NCBI RefSeq assembly: GCF_900094585.1
Contig: NZ_FMAG01000007.1
Location: 186,001 to 250,000, forward strand
Reading direction: 5' to 3'
Source: Martinezella multihospitum
GTDB taxonomy: Bacteria > Pseudomonadota > Alphaproteobacteria > Rhizobiales > Rhizobiaceae
Length of the DNA stretch: 64,000 bases
A program made the translations under genes and the position numbers. Shown piece by piece: positions 43,950 through 52,786 of this stretch. The notes under the pieces were generated by a model. The model was not told where the DNA came from. It saw nothing but the letters and a program-made list of their open reading frames with translations, and did not search any database. Position 1 is the stretch's first letter; each line of letters starts with the position of its first letter.

Positions 43950-45320
43950 ATGGAAACCAAAGCCAATTATACGATCGTTGGGTTCTTCACGCTGCTCGTC
44001 ATCGCGGCTGCCTTCGGTTTCGTCTACTGGATGGCCGAGTATGGCCGCGGCGGCCCGATGGTCGAGCTTGTCGTGCGCATTCCCGGCTCGGCAAACGGCT
44101 TGAGCGTCGGCTCGCCAGTTCGCTTCAACGGCATTCAGGTGGGCTCGGTGCAGGGTCTGTCGATCGATGCCGACGATCCGAACTATTCGCTTGCCTTTAC
44201 GCAGGTGCGCGCCGATGCGCCGGTCTATACCTCGACCAAGGCCATTCTTGAGATCCAGGGCCTGACGGGAGCTGCCTACATCGAGCTTTCCGGCGGCCGC
44301 AACGGCGACGAAAACATCCTCAAGCGTTCGATCGACACGGGCAAGCGGGCGGTGTTGCTTGCGGATCAATCGAGCGTGACCAATCTGTTGACGACGGCCG
44401 ACAAGATCCTGAACCGCGCCAATGATACGATTGGTGACATTCAGGGCTTCGTCTCGGATTCGCGTGGGCCGTTGACGGATACCGTGCGCAATGCGCAGAA
44501 ATTCTCGAAGGCCATCGCCGACAATTCCGACAATATCGACAAGTTCCTGGCAAGCGTCGGGCAGCTTTCCGATACCTTCAAGACCGTCTCGACCCGCGTC
44601 GATTCGACACTGGATGCGATCGAAAAGCTGGTGCGCGCGGTCGATGCGCAGAAGGTCAACGACGTCATCGCCAATGCCGACAAGATCACGGCCAATGTTG
44701 CCGACGCGACGACCGACCTGAAGGCGACGATTGCGAGCTTCAAGCAGACAGCCGACACCTATACGACGTTCGGTCAGAATGCTCAAAAGACGCTGGACCG
44801 CGTCGATGCGATCGTCGCGCAGATCGATCCGGCCAAGATCAAGGGATCGGTTGACGATATTGCCGATGTGACGAAGCAGGCGCGCACGGCGGTCGCATCG
44901 ATCCGCGACGTCGCCAATTCCGTTGCTGCGCATCAGCAGGATATCGACCAGACGATCGCCAATGCCCGTGACATCTCCACCAAGCTCAACGCGGCATCCG
45001 GCAAGGTCGACGGGATCCTGACCAAGGTCAATTCCCTGCTCGGCGATGACAGCACGAAATCGCTGTTCGCAGAAGCCAAGGACACGCTCGAATCCTTCAA
45101 GAAGATGGCGGACAATCTCAATTCCCGCATCGGTCCGATCGCCGACAATCTGCAGAAATTTTCCAGCAGCGGCTTGCGCGATGCCCAGACCCTCATCAAC
45201 GACATGAGGGGTACGGTTGACAACCTGAATAGTACAATCACTAATTTCGACCGCAATCCGCAGCGATTGATCTTCGGCGGGGATACGGTCAAAACTTATG
45301 ACGGCCGGGCGCGGCATTGA
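43950..45320 (+). CDS. MCE/MlaD-domain protein
   Basis: A 456-residue periplasmic protein anchored by one N-terminal helix (about residues 8-28). Next comes one MCE domain (about 38-115: 'VELVVRIPGSANGLSVGSPVRFNG' region), which forms a hexameric lipid-binding ring in MlaD. The rest (about 120-450) is a long helical, coiled-coil-rich extension, much longer than E. coli MlaD (183 residues), as in proteins that make a tube or needle across the periplasm. GGAGACT precedes the ATG. Its TGA overlaps the ATG of the lipoprotein gene (TGATG). Confidence 0.92.
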   Translation: METKANYTIVGFFTLLVIAAAFGFVYWMAEYGRGGPMVELVVRIPGSANGLSVGSPVRFNGIQVGSVQGLSIDADDPNYSLAFTQVRADAPVYTSTKAILEIQGLTGAAYIELSGGRNGDENILKRSIDTGKRAVLLADQSSVTNLLTTADKILNRANDTIGDIQGFVSDSRGPLTDTVRNAQKFSKAIADNSDNIDKFLASVGQLSDTFKTVSTRVDSTLDAIEKLVRAVDAQKVNDVIANADKITANVADATTDLKATIASFKQTADTYTTFGQNAQKTLDRVDAIVAQIDPAKIKGSVDDIADVTKQARTAVASIRDVANSVAAHQQDIDQTIANARDISTKLNAASGKVDGILTKVNSLLGDDSTKSLFAEAKDTLESFKKMADNLNSRIGPIADNLQKFSSSGLRDAQTLINDMRGTVDNLNSTITNFDRNPQRLIFGGDTVKTYDGRARH

Positions 45321-45973
45321 TGAATAGCGATATCTGGTCTCCAGGGGATAAGCGGAATATGGTCGGTTGCGTGTCGAGTGAGCGTCATCAGGTGTGGAAA
45401 GCTGTGATCGCATTGCCTTTGCTCGCAGCCTTGCTCGGGGGCTGTGGAACCTCCGCAAGCAACGACACCTACGATCTTTCCGCCTCTGTGAAGGGAAATG
45501 GGCCTTCGGTGAAAAACCGGCAGATCCTTATCCCGGCACCGACTGCACTGCAGGCGCTGGACAGCAACCAGATCGTCATCCGAGTCTCGCCGTCGGCAAT
45601 CCAATATCTCGGCAAATCGCAATGGAGCGACAAGCTGAGCAAGATGGTGCAATCGAAGCTGGTCGAGGCTTTCGAGAACACAGGCAAGCTTGGCGGCGTC
45701 GGCGTACCAGGGCAGGGGCTTGCGATCGACTATCAGATCGTCACCGATATCCGCTCCTTCGAGATCAATGCGTCCGGCGGCCAGAAGACGGCAATCGTCG
45801 AAATCTCGGAAAAGATCTTGAACGATCGCACCGGTACGGTGAAGGCCCAGAACGTGTTCCGGAAGGTCGTGCCGATCAGTGGCGGCAGCAATCCCGATTT
45901 CGTGCGAGCGCTTGATGCCGCATTTGCTGGTGTGACAGGCGAACTCGTCGACTGGACGTTGCGCTCGCTGTAA
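45320..45973 (+). CDS. ABC-type transport auxiliary lipoprotein
   Basis: A 217-residue outer-membrane lipoprotein candidate. The lipobox is 'AALLGGC' with Cys42 as lipidated residue, then a domain of the ABC transporter auxiliary type (PqiC-like): 'YLGKSQWSDKLSKMVQSKLVEAF' region and 'GLAIDYQIVTDIRSFEI' are typical. It probably docks the MCE assembly at the outer membrane. The ATG at 45320 overlaps the mlaD-like stop, but an in-frame ATG at 45359, with GGGGAT upstream, would give a more usual lipoprotein signal length. Last gene of the operon; it ends seven bases from a convergent gene. Confidence 0.86.
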   Translation: MNSDIWSPGDKRNMVGCVSSERHQVWKAVIALPLLAALLGGCGTSASNDTYDLSASVKGNGPSVKNRQILIPAPTALQALDSNQIVIRVSPSAIQYLGKSQWSDKLSKMVQSKLVEAFENTGKLGGVGVPGQGLAIDYQIVTDIRSFEINASGGQKTAIVEISEKILNDRTGTVKAQNVFRKVVPISGGSNPDFVRALDAAFAGVTGELVDWTLRSL

Positions 45974-45979
45974 GGGCGA

Positions 45980-46378
45980 TCAGCGCTCCATCAATTGCTT
46001 CAGTGTCTCCAGATCGCCCATGACATGCGCGGCATCGGCCGCGAATTGTGCAGCGTCCATGCCCGGCAGCTGGAGCACGGTGAACATGACCTCGCAACCA
46101 TCGCCGTTCGGTGCGACACGCAAGGCATTATAGACCTGCAGATCGGATTCCAGCGTTACCCAATGGTCGATGACGCCGAAGTCATTGCGAGGCGCGAAGC
46201 GCACTCGTGCAGTCCCAAGCATGCCTTCGGCGATCCAGTCATCCCCATCCTGCGTCAGTCCCGATGCCAGGCCAGAGGCCCAGAAAGGCATGTTTTCCGG
46301 GCGGCTGGCGTAGTCGTAGACCTCCCTCCAGTCGCGAGCGATGGAGACATGTACGATCTTCGCGCTCATGGTCGACAT
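45980..46378 (-). CDS. SRPBCC (START/polyketide cyclase-like) family protein
   Basis: A 132-residue cytoplasmic protein with the helix-grip fold pattern: 'VHVSIARDWREVYDYASRPENMPFWASG' split over the first helices, a central beta region and a C-terminal long helix 'AAQFAADAAHVMGDLETLKQLM'. Such proteins bind hydrophobic ligands; function here is unknown. GGAGGAAACC precedes the ATG at 46378. It is convergent with the Mla-type operon and divergent from gnd. Confidence 0.82.
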   Translation of the reverse strand: MSTMSAKIVHVSIARDWREVYDYASRPENMPFWASGLASGLTQDGDDWIAEGMLGTARVRFAPRNDFGVIDHWVTLESDLQVYNALRVAPNGDGCEVMFTVLQLPGMDAAQFAADAAHVMGDLETLKQLMER

Positions 46379-46673
46379 GATGGTTTCCTCCTCTATATCA
46401 CCCTCATGGGGCTGCGATCGGCAGAAAAAACGTCAGTTCGGAAACGGATGAATCGCGAATTCCGCAACATTGTTGCACAGTCCTGCAAAGAGAACGATTC
46501 ACGGCTTTCGAAGACTTGCCGTTTTCCGTCCGGAGTGCAACAACAGCCCCCAACGCAGGGCTGTCGCCGGTCGCGTCGAGCGTCGGTGGCATTGCGTCAC
46601 ATCGGATGTTGCTGTGTCTTCCGGGTCTTCAGGGTGGGGCCGGGCGCAGTCAACGGCTCATTGGAGGATTGTC

Positions 46674-48101
46674 GTGGAAAAGGCAGAAATCGGGCTGATC
46701 GGTCTCGCGGTGATGGGATCGAATCTGGCGCTCAATATCGCTGAAAAAGGCAACAAGATTGCAGTGTTCAACCGTACTCCTCAGGTGACGGATGAATTTT
46801 ATGCGAATGCGGGCGCACTCAAGGACAAGATCATTCCCTGCAAGACGATCGAGGAATTCGTCGAGGCGATCCGCCCGCCGCGGCCGATCATCATCATGAT
46901 CAAGGCCGGCGAGCCGGTCGACCAGCAGATGGCGGCGCTGCAGCCGTATCTGGACAAGGGCGACATCATGATCGACGCCGGCAACGCCAATTTCCGCGAC
47001 ACGATCGCCCGCTTCGACCGTCTGAAGGACACCGGCCTGACCTTCATCGGCATGGGCGTGTCCGGCGGCGAGGAAGGTGCGCGCCACGGCCCGTCCATCA
47101 TGGTCGGCGGCACGGAAGAGTCCTACAAGCGCGTTGAGAAGGTGCTGACCTCGATCGCTGCGAAATACAATGACGATCCATGCGTAGCTTGGCTCGGCAA
47201 TGACGGCGCCGGCCATTTCGTCAAGACCATTCACAACGGCATCGAATATGCCGACATGCAGATGATCGCCGAAATCTACGGCATTCTGCGCGATGGTCTC
47301 GGAAAAAGCGCTGCCGAAATCAGCTCGATCTTCGGCAACTGGAACAAGGGTCGCCTCAACTCCTACCTTATCGAGATCACCGAGAAGGTTCTTGCCGCCA
47401 AGGACCCGGCAACCGGCAGCGCCATGCCGGATATCATCCTCGACAAAGCCGGCCAGAAGGGCACCGGTAAGTGGTCTGCCATCGAAGCCCAGAACATGGG
47501 CATTCCGGCCACCGCCATCGAAGCGGCCGTTGCAGCCCGCAGCCTCTCGGCCATCAAAAGCCAGCGTGAAGCTGCCGAGAAGATTTTCGGCACGCCTGAC
47601 TACAAGTTCCCGATCGCTTTCGGCCCCGATCTGCTGAAGGATCTCGAGCTTGCGCTGTTTGCCGCCAAGATCGGCGCCTATGCGCAGGGCTTTGCCGTCA
47701 TGGCCGAGGCTTCGAAGGAGTTCAACTGGTCGCTGCCGATGCCTGTCATCGCCAAGATCTGGCGTGCCGGCTGCATCATCCGTTCGCAATTCCTCGACGA
47801 GATCACCAGCGCCTTCACCAAGACCCCGGATGCGGCGAACCTGATCGTCACTCCGGCCTTTGCCGAGATGGTCAAGGAATCGATCCCGTCGCTGCGCCGC
47901 ATCGTTTCGGCTGCGACCGCATCCGGTCTGCCGGTTCCCGCCCTTGCTTCGGCATTGACCTACTTCGATGCCTATCGCCAGGCGCGTGGCACCGCCAACC
48001 TGATCCAGGCCCAGCGCGACTTCTTCGGTGCGCACGGTTTCGACCGCATCGACGGCAAGGACATCCATCACGGCCCATGGGGCAGCGGCGCTCAAGGCTG
48101 A
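46674..48101 (+). CDS. gnd: 6-phosphogluconate dehydrogenase (decarboxylating)
   Basis: A 475-residue cytoplasmic enzyme of the oxidative pentose phosphate pathway, 6-phosphogluconate to ribulose 5-phosphate with NADP reduction. The nucleotide motif 'GLAVMGSNLALNIAEKG' is near residue 10, the substrate-binding signature 'MGVSGGEEGARHGPSIM' and 'IHNGIEYADMQMIAE' with the catalytic lysine region follow, and 'KGTGKWSAIEA' is present. Start is GTG 46674, with GGAGG six bases upstream; the open frame extends further but without family sequence. It is convergent with lacI-like and separated by a strong bidirectional terminator. Confidence 0.96.
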   Translation: MEKAEIGLIGLAVMGSNLALNIAEKGNKIAVFNRTPQVTDEFYANAGALKDKIIPCKTIEEFVEAIRPPRPIIIMIKAGEPVDQQMAALQPYLDKGDIMIDAGNANFRDTIARFDRLKDTGLTFIGMGVSGGEEGARHGPSIMVGGTEESYKRVEKVLTSIAAKYNDDPCVAWLGNDGAGHFVKTIHNGIEYADMQMIAEIYGILRDGLGKSAAEISSIFGNWNKGRLNSYLIEITEKVLAAKDPATGSAMPDIILDKAGQKGTGKWSAIEAQNMGIPATAIEAAVAARSLSAIKSQREAAEKIFGTPDYKFPIAFGPDLLKDLELALFAAKIGAYAQGFAVMAEASKEFNWSLPMPVIAKIWRAGCIIRSQFLDEITSAFTKTPDAANLIVTPAFAEMVKESIPSLRRIVSAATASGLPVPALASALTYFDAYRQARGTANLIQAQRDFFGAHGFDRIDGKDIHHGPWGSGAQG

Positions 48102-48123
48102 AAAAACAGTCAGATGTGATTAT

Positions 48124-48158
48124 GAAAAAGCCCGCCGGAGAAATCCGGCGGGCTTTTC
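48124..48158. terminator. Bidirectional terminator between gnd and the LacI gene
   Basis: Arms AAAAGCCCGCCGG (48126-48138) and CCGGCGGGCTTTT (48145-48157) with a 6-nt loop. The A-run on the left and T-run on the right let it stop transcription from both convergent genes. Confidence 0.9.
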
Positions 48159-48162
48159 GTTG

Positions 48163-49203
48163 TCAGCTCGTCGGCCAGACGGGTGGGCTGATGCTTTGCA
48201 GCAGTTCTGGCTCCACGCCGTCGATACGGGCGATGACCGCCTTGGCGAGTTCCCGGCCGGCATGGCGGAAATCCTCCGAGACCGTGATGATCTCGGGCCT
48301 GATCCAGCTCAACACGTCGGTCGATTGCTTGGCGACCATGTCGATGTCGCGGCCGAGACGGAAGCCGGCGGCCTCGATGCCGGCGTTGACGGCGATAGCG
48401 CCGCCGCTGCTGGAGCAGACGATCCCGTCTGGCGCATGCGGTGAGCGCATTAGCGCCTCGACCGTATCCTTGATATCGGCAAGCGCGTTGTCGGTGGTGA
48501 TCCTGAGCGGGATTTCCTCGGCACCATATTGGTGCAAGCCGGTCTGGAAGCCGATGCGGGTGTGCGAATAATAGGTCAGCTTGCTGGAGGGCTGCAGCAG
48601 TGCCAGGCGGCGGCGGCCTCTTGCGACCAGTGCCCGCACGGCCTCATGTGCGAAGGCCTCGTTGTCGAAATCATGGAAAGGATGGATGATGCCCATATCC
48701 GTCCGCCCATGGGTCGAGAAGGGCATACCGCGTTCATGCATGAGCTCGACGCGCGGATCATCCGGCTCTGTACGCGATATGATGACACCATCGGCCGAGC
48801 CGGTGTCGAGAATGTAGCGCACCGGCACCAGTGGATCCTTGCTGTGCGAATGCGGCGTGATGACCAGATGATATTGCGTGCCGGCCAGAACCTCGGAAAT
48901 GCCGAAGACGATGTGGCTGGTGAAGCCCATGATTTCTTCATCGATGCTCAGCACCAGGGCGATGACGTTGGTCTTGCCGGTTCTCAGGCGCACGCCCGCA
49001 CGGTTCGGTTGATAACCCAATTGCCGGGCGACCATGCGCACCCGCTCCTTGGTCTCGGCGCCGATATCGGGGGCATCCTTCAACGCGCGAGAAACGGTGG
49101 TGATCCCTAACCCCGTCATGAAGGCGATTGTTTTCAATGTCGGCCGTTCGGGAGTGGATGGCGCTCCGCTCCCTGACATTTTCTTATTTTCCATTTCGCT
49201 CAC
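48163..49203 (-). CDS. LacI-family transcriptional regulator of the glycoside cluster
   Basis: A 346-residue repressor. The N-terminal helix-turn-helix and hinge are 'TLKTIAFMTGLGITTVSRAL' and 'ETKERVRMVARQLGYQPN', with the usual minor-groove hinge residues, followed by a periplasmic-binding-protein-like ligand domain (about 70-345). It should bind a palindromic operator as a dimer and release it on binding a sugar or glycoside. The start is taken as GTG 49203 because GGAGG lies five bases upstream; ATG 49194 is the alternative. It is divergent from the sugar ABC transporter with a 450-base gap that has a perfect-armed palindrome at 49303-49320. Effector unknown. Confidence 0.92.
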   Translation of the reverse strand: MSEMENKKMSGSGAPSTPERPTLKTIAFMTGLGITTVSRALKDAPDIGAETKERVRMVARQLGYQPNRAGVRLRTGKTNVIALVLSIDEEIMGFTSHIVFGISEVLAGTQYHLVITPHSHSKDPLVPVRYILDTGSADGVIISRTEPDDPRVELMHERGMPFSTHGRTDMGIIHPFHDFDNEAFAHEAVRALVARGRRRLALLQPSSKLTYYSHTRIGFQTGLHQYGAEEIPLRITTDNALADIKDTVEALMRSPHAPDGIVCSSSGGAIAVNAGIEAAGFRLGRDIDMVAKQSTDVLSWIRPEIITVSEDFRHAGRELAKAVIARIDGVEPELLQSISPPVWPTS

Positions 49204-49302
49204 GCTTGCCTCCCGGCCGCCTCCCGCAGCCAATCCGCTTATATTGCCAATGTGCCCACCGCAAGCATAGACGCCATGCGGCTTCGCCAATGCAATGAGA
49301 AA

Positions 49303-49320
49303 AACTGTAACGATACAGTT
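49303..49320. promoter_or_regulatory. Candidate LacI-family operator
   Basis: AACTGTAACGATACAGTT has perfect 7-bp arms (AACTGTA / TACAGTT) around a 4-base centre containing CG, the layout expected for a LacI/GalR operator. It is 100 bases upstream of the repressor start, 335 bases before the binding-protein start. Confidence 0.65.
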
Positions 49321-49601
49321 GAAAAGTCGAGCCTTATTTTGACACCGATTTTCATGCCTATTCCCTTGGTTGTATTCGCGATCCTTGTCTCGAAAATTGA
49401 GCGGGCCAAGATTGTGTATGAGGGTTGGATGAGCGTCTTCTTTGTAAAAGTTGTTGAATATCAATTATTTGTAAGGAATTTCCAGATTTTTCGGCGGCCG
49501 ATGTTGCGATGGAGTGAAGTTATCTTCCACAGGTAAAATGTAATCCCTGATTGTATATTCAAGCAGTCATGAAAAATTTGTGGCTAGGCGGTTGCGCGTT
49601 G

Positions 49602-49621
49602 AAAATGATTCGAATACGTTT
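49602..49621. promoter_or_regulatory. Weaker second palindrome near the binding-protein gene
   Basis: ATTCGAAT (49608-49615) is a perfect 8-base palindrome centred on CG, flanked by AAA and TTT at matching distance. Its arms differ from the 49303 site, so it may be chance. It lies 34 bases before the binding-protein ATG, where a repressor site would block transcription or its elongation. Confidence 0.25.
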
Positions 49622-49654
49622 TTCCGGCAACGTTTCAGTGAGGGAGGAGAACTC

Positions 49655-50893
49655 ATGAATATTCGTTTGATGGCCGCCGCTTTGCTCGCATCTGTCGCGA
49701 TCCCGGCCTTTTCAGCGCATGCGACTGATCTCGAAGTAACGCATTGGTGGACATCGGGCGGCGAGGCTGCTGCCGTGAAGGTTCTGGCTGAGCAATACAA
49801 CGCTTTGGGCGACAATCACTGGGTCGATGGCGCTATCGCCGGGTCCGGTTCGACCGCAACGCCCCTTATCGTCAGCCGTATCCTGGGCGGCAATCCCATG
49901 GGCGCCACGCAGCTCAACACGGGTCGCGACGCCGAGGAGCTGGTCAAGGCCGGCCTGATGACTGATCTGACCGATCTTGCCGAGAAGGAACACTGGAAGG
50001 ACATCATTCGTCCGGCCAGCCTGCTCAACTCCTGCACCTATGAGGGCCGTGTCTATTGCGTGCCGCTCAATATCCACTCCTGGCAGTGGATGTGGGTCAA
50101 CCGGCACGTCTTCGAAGACAACGGCATGAAGGTTCCGGCCAACTGGGATGAGTTCGTTGCCGACGCGCCGAAGCTGCGCGAGAAGGGCATCATTCCGCTT
50201 GCGACCGGCGCTCCATGGCAGGTCGACGGCATGCGCAGCGTCATGCAGATCGGCATCGGCGGCAAGGAAACCTATCTTGCGATCTATCAGAAGAAAGACG
50301 CAGACGCTGTGAAGAGCCCCGAAAACCGCAAGGTTTGGGATGCTTTCGCGCAGGCTCGCGATCTGGTGGACGAGAGCTATTCCGGCCGCGACTGGAACGT
50401 CGCCACCAACATGGTGATCACAGGCAAGGCCGCCGCACAGATCATGGGCGACTGGGCGCAGGGCGAGTTTGGCGTTGCCAAGCAGGTTGCCGGCAAGGAC
50501 TACGACTGCTTGCCGGGCCTCGGCTTCAATGGCCTGCTCGATACCGGTGGCGACAGCTTCTATTTCCCGAAGAACAGCAATCCCGATATCACCAAGGCGC
50601 AGCTCGAACTTGCGAGCATGCTCGTGTCCAAGGAAACCCAGGTCAAGTTCAACCTCGCCAAGGGATCGCTGCCGGTGCGTGGCGATATCGATCTGAGCGC
50701 GGCCAGCAGCTGCATGAAGAAGGGTCTGGAAATCCTGAAGAATCCGGACAACGTCGTGCCGGGCGTCACCCAGCTGATCGATCCGGATACGCGCGGCCAG
50801 ATGACCGACCTCGGGCTACAGTTCTTCTCGTCGAAGATGACGGTAGACGAGGCGATCGAAAAGCAGGCCGCCATCTTCAAGCAGGCGCAGTAA
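49655..50893 (+). CDS. Sugar ABC transporter periplasmic binding protein (CUT1)
   Basis: A 412-residue family 1 solute-binding protein. Signal peptide 1-23, cleavage after AHA. The mature part begins 'TDLEVTHWWTSGGEAAAVKVL', split here, with the aromatic pair typical of oligosaccharide binders, and has 'MGDWAQGEF' and 'DSFYFPKNS'. It delivers a sugar, probably an oligosaccharide, to the two permeases that follow. GGGAGGAG precedes the ATG. First gene of the run of nine that ends with GH43. A hairpin follows the stop, as is common after binding-protein genes that need high expression. Confidence 0.94.
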   Translation: MNIRLMAAALLASVAIPAFSAHATDLEVTHWWTSGGEAAAVKVLAEQYNALGDNHWVDGAIAGSGSTATPLIVSRILGGNPMGATQLNTGRDAEELVKAGLMTDLTDLAEKEHWKDIIRPASLLNSCTYEGRVYCVPLNIHSWQWMWVNRHVFEDNGMKVPANWDEFVADAPKLREKGIIPLATGAPWQVDGMRSVMQIGIGGKETYLAIYQKKDADAVKSPENRKVWDAFAQARDLVDESYSGRDWNVATNMVITGKAAAQIMGDWAQGEFGVAKQVAGKDYDCLPGLGFNGLLDTGGDSFYFPKNSNPDITKAQLELASMLVSKETQVKFNLAKGSLPVRGDIDLSAASSCMKKGLEILKNPDNVVPGVTQLIDPDTRGQMTDLGLQFFSSKMTVDEAIEKQAAIFKQAQ

Positions 50894-50929
50894 GCAGACG
50901 ACCATCCTATCAATCGCGATGGCCGGCTT

Positions 50930-50957
50930 AGGACGGGCGAGGGTACTCGCCTGTCCT
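50930..50957 (+). other. Intercistronic hairpin after the sugar binding-protein gene
   Basis: Arms AGGACGGGCGAG and CTCGCCTGTCCT (one G-T mismatch, 4-nt loop) lie between the binding-protein stop and the first permease. There is no T run, so it more likely protects the upstream mRNA than stops transcription. Confidence 0.55.
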
Positions 50958-50983
50958 GATGCGCGCCACCAACGGAGGTATCG

Positions 50984-51874
50984 ATGGCTAACGCTGTCCG
51001 GCCATTTGGTCTGTTCCGCAACCTGAATGCAAAGATCGCCGCCATTCCCATGGTGTTGACGGTGATCGTCGTCTTCATCGGTTGCACGCTCTGGACCGTC
51101 ATCTATTCGTTCACAGATTCAAGACTGCTACCGAGCTCCAACTTCGTCGGTCTGGCGCAATATCAGCGCCTGTGGGGCACCGATCGCTGGAATGTCTCGA
51201 TCGGCAATCTCGCCACCTATGGCATTCTCAGCCTGGTTTTCGCGTTCGTCGTCGGCTTCATCCTGGCCGTGCTGATGGATCAGAAGATCCGCTTCGAGAA
51301 TACCTTCCGCACCATTTTCCTCTATCCCTTCGCCCTGTCGTTCATCGTCACCGGCCTTGTCTGGCAATGGATCCTCGATCCGGCGCTCGGCCTGCCGAAA
51401 CTGGCGCAGGACATGGGATTTACCTGGTTCAATTTCGCGTTGCTCGGCAATCAGAAGACCGTGCTCTACGCGCTCGTCATCGCCGGGCTCTGGCAGGGCA
51501 CGGGTCTTGTCATGGTGCTGATGTTGGCGGGCCTTCGCGGTATCGACGGTGAGATCTGGAAGGCGGCCCGCGTCGACGGCATTCCGGCCTGGCGAACCTA
51601 TATTTTCGTCGTCATCCCAATGATGCGCGGTGTCTTCGTCACCACGCTCGTCATCGTCGCCTCGGGCATCGTGCGCGTCTACGATCTGGTCGTCGCCATG
51701 ACCGCGGGCGGGCCGGGCTTCGCGTCCGAAATGCCGGCCAAATATGTCTACGACTTCATGTTCCAGCGTTCGAATCTTGGGCAGGCGCTTGCCGCCTCCA
51801 CAGTCATGCTGGTCACCGTGTTCATCTTCGTCGTGCCGTGGGCTCTCTACGAGTTCCGCCAGAAGCGCAGATAA
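50984..51874 (+). CDS. Sugar ABC transporter permease 1 (CUT1)
   Basis: A 296-residue inner-membrane protein with six helices of the MalF/UgpA type. The cytoplasmic coupling helix (EAA loop) is 'EIWKAARVDGIPAWRTYIFVV' region near residues 190-210. GGAGGT precedes the ATG at a good distance. It pairs with the second permease 12 bases downstream and with the ATPase after that, in the standard order binding protein, permease, permease, ATPase. Confidence 0.94.
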   Translation: MANAVRPFGLFRNLNAKIAAIPMVLTVIVVFIGCTLWTVIYSFTDSRLLPSSNFVGLAQYQRLWGTDRWNVSIGNLATYGILSLVFAFVVGFILAVLMDQKIRFENTFRTIFLYPFALSFIVTGLVWQWILDPALGLPKLAQDMGFTWFNFALLGNQKTVLYALVIAGLWQGTGLVMVLMLAGLRGIDGEIWKAARVDGIPAWRTYIFVVIPMMRGVFVTTLVIVASGIVRVYDLVVAMTAGGPGFASEMPAKYVYDFMFQRSNLGQALAASTVMLVTVFIFVVPWALYEFRQKRR

Positions 51875-51886
51875 GGAAGGCACTAA

Positions 51887-52783
51887 ATGGCACTTGCCAC
51901 CACAATCGAGCCTTCGGGCGCAAAACCCAAGCGCCGCTTCGCGCCGCGCACCATCATGCTCTATGGCATTCTCGGGCTTGCCGCACTCTACTACGTGCTG
52001 CCGCTCTATGTGATGATCGTCACTTCGTTGAAAGGCATGCCGGAAATCCGCCTCGGAAATATTTTCGCGCCACCGATGGAAATCACCTTCGAGCCATGGG
52101 TGAAAGCCTGGTCGCAGGCCTGCACTGGTCTTTATTGCCACGGCATTCAGGTCGGCTTCTGGAATTCGGTGAAGATCCTCGTTCCGAGCGTCATCGTCTC
52201 GATTGCCGTCGCTTCGGTCAACGGCTATGCGCTGGCCAACTGGCGTTTCAAGGGATCGGAAGTCTTCTTCACGATCCTGCTCTTCGGCGCTTTCATCCCC
52301 TACCAGGTCATGCTCTATCCGCTGGTCATGGTGCTGCGCGAGCTCGGCCTGTTCGCGACGCTTGGCGGCATCGTACTTGTGCATACGATCTTCGGCATGC
52401 CGATCAACACACTGCTGTTCCGCAATTATTTCGCCTCGCTTCCGCCCGAACTCTTCAAGGCGGCGCGTGTCGATGGCGCGGGCTTCTGGCAGATCTTCCT
52501 GCGTATCATGCTGCCGATGTCGCTGCCGATCTTCGTCGTCGGCATCATCATCCAGATCACCGGCATCTGGAACGACTTCCTGTTCGGCGTCATTTTTGCC
52601 GGCACGCAGAACTATCCGATGACCGTGCAGCTCAACAACGTCGTCAACGCCGTTCAGGGTGTGAAGGAATACAACGTCAACATGGCCGCAACGCTGCTGA
52701 CCGGCGCGGTGCCGCTTATCGTCTATTTCGTGTCCGGACGGCTCTTCGTCCGCGGCATCGCCGCCGGCGCAGTGAAGGGGTGA
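51887..52783 (+). CDS. Sugar ABC transporter permease 2 (CUT1)
   Basis: A 298-residue inner-membrane protein of the MalG/UgpE type with six helices. The coupling loop is 'LPPELFKAARVDGAGFWQIF' and the family tail ends 'FVRGIAAGAVKG'. The N-terminal 25 residues are basic and cytoplasmic. It lies between permease 1 and the ATPase with gaps of 12 and 3 bases, so the genes are translationally close. Confidence 0.95.
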   Translation: MALATTIEPSGAKPKRRFAPRTIMLYGILGLAALYYVLPLYVMIVTSLKGMPEIRLGNIFAPPMEITFEPWVKAWSQACTGLYCHGIQVGFWNSVKILVPSVIVSIAVASVNGYALANWRFKGSEVFFTILLFGAFIPYQVMLYPLVMVLRELGLFATLGGIVLVHTIFGMPINTLLFRNYFASLPPELFKAARVDGAGFWQIFLRIMLPMSLPIFVVGIIIQITGIWNDFLFGVIFAGTQNYPMTVQLNNVVNAVQGVKEYNVNMAATLLTGAVPLIVYFVSGRLFVRGIAAGAVKG

Positions 52784-52786
52784 TCC

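Larger units (their letters stand above)
49204..49654. other. 451-bp divergent regulatory region of the glycoside cluster
   Basis: It is strikingly AT-rich beside its neighbours and separates the repressor from the transporter genes. It contains the palindrome at 49303-49320 and a weaker one at 49602-49621. TTGACA occurs at 49339-49344 but no matching -10 at 17 bases is seen. No credible open frame or RNA is visible. Confidence 0.5.

Noticed and set aside
43407..45458. 683-codon minus-strand open frame opposite the Mla-type genes
   Set aside because: It spans parts of three genes on the other strand and has no motif; an artefact of GC-rich coding sequence.
46470..46673. N-terminal extension of the gnd frame
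   Set aside because: The extra 68 codons do not resemble 6-phosphogluconate dehydrogenase, and GTG 46674 has a good ribosome site.
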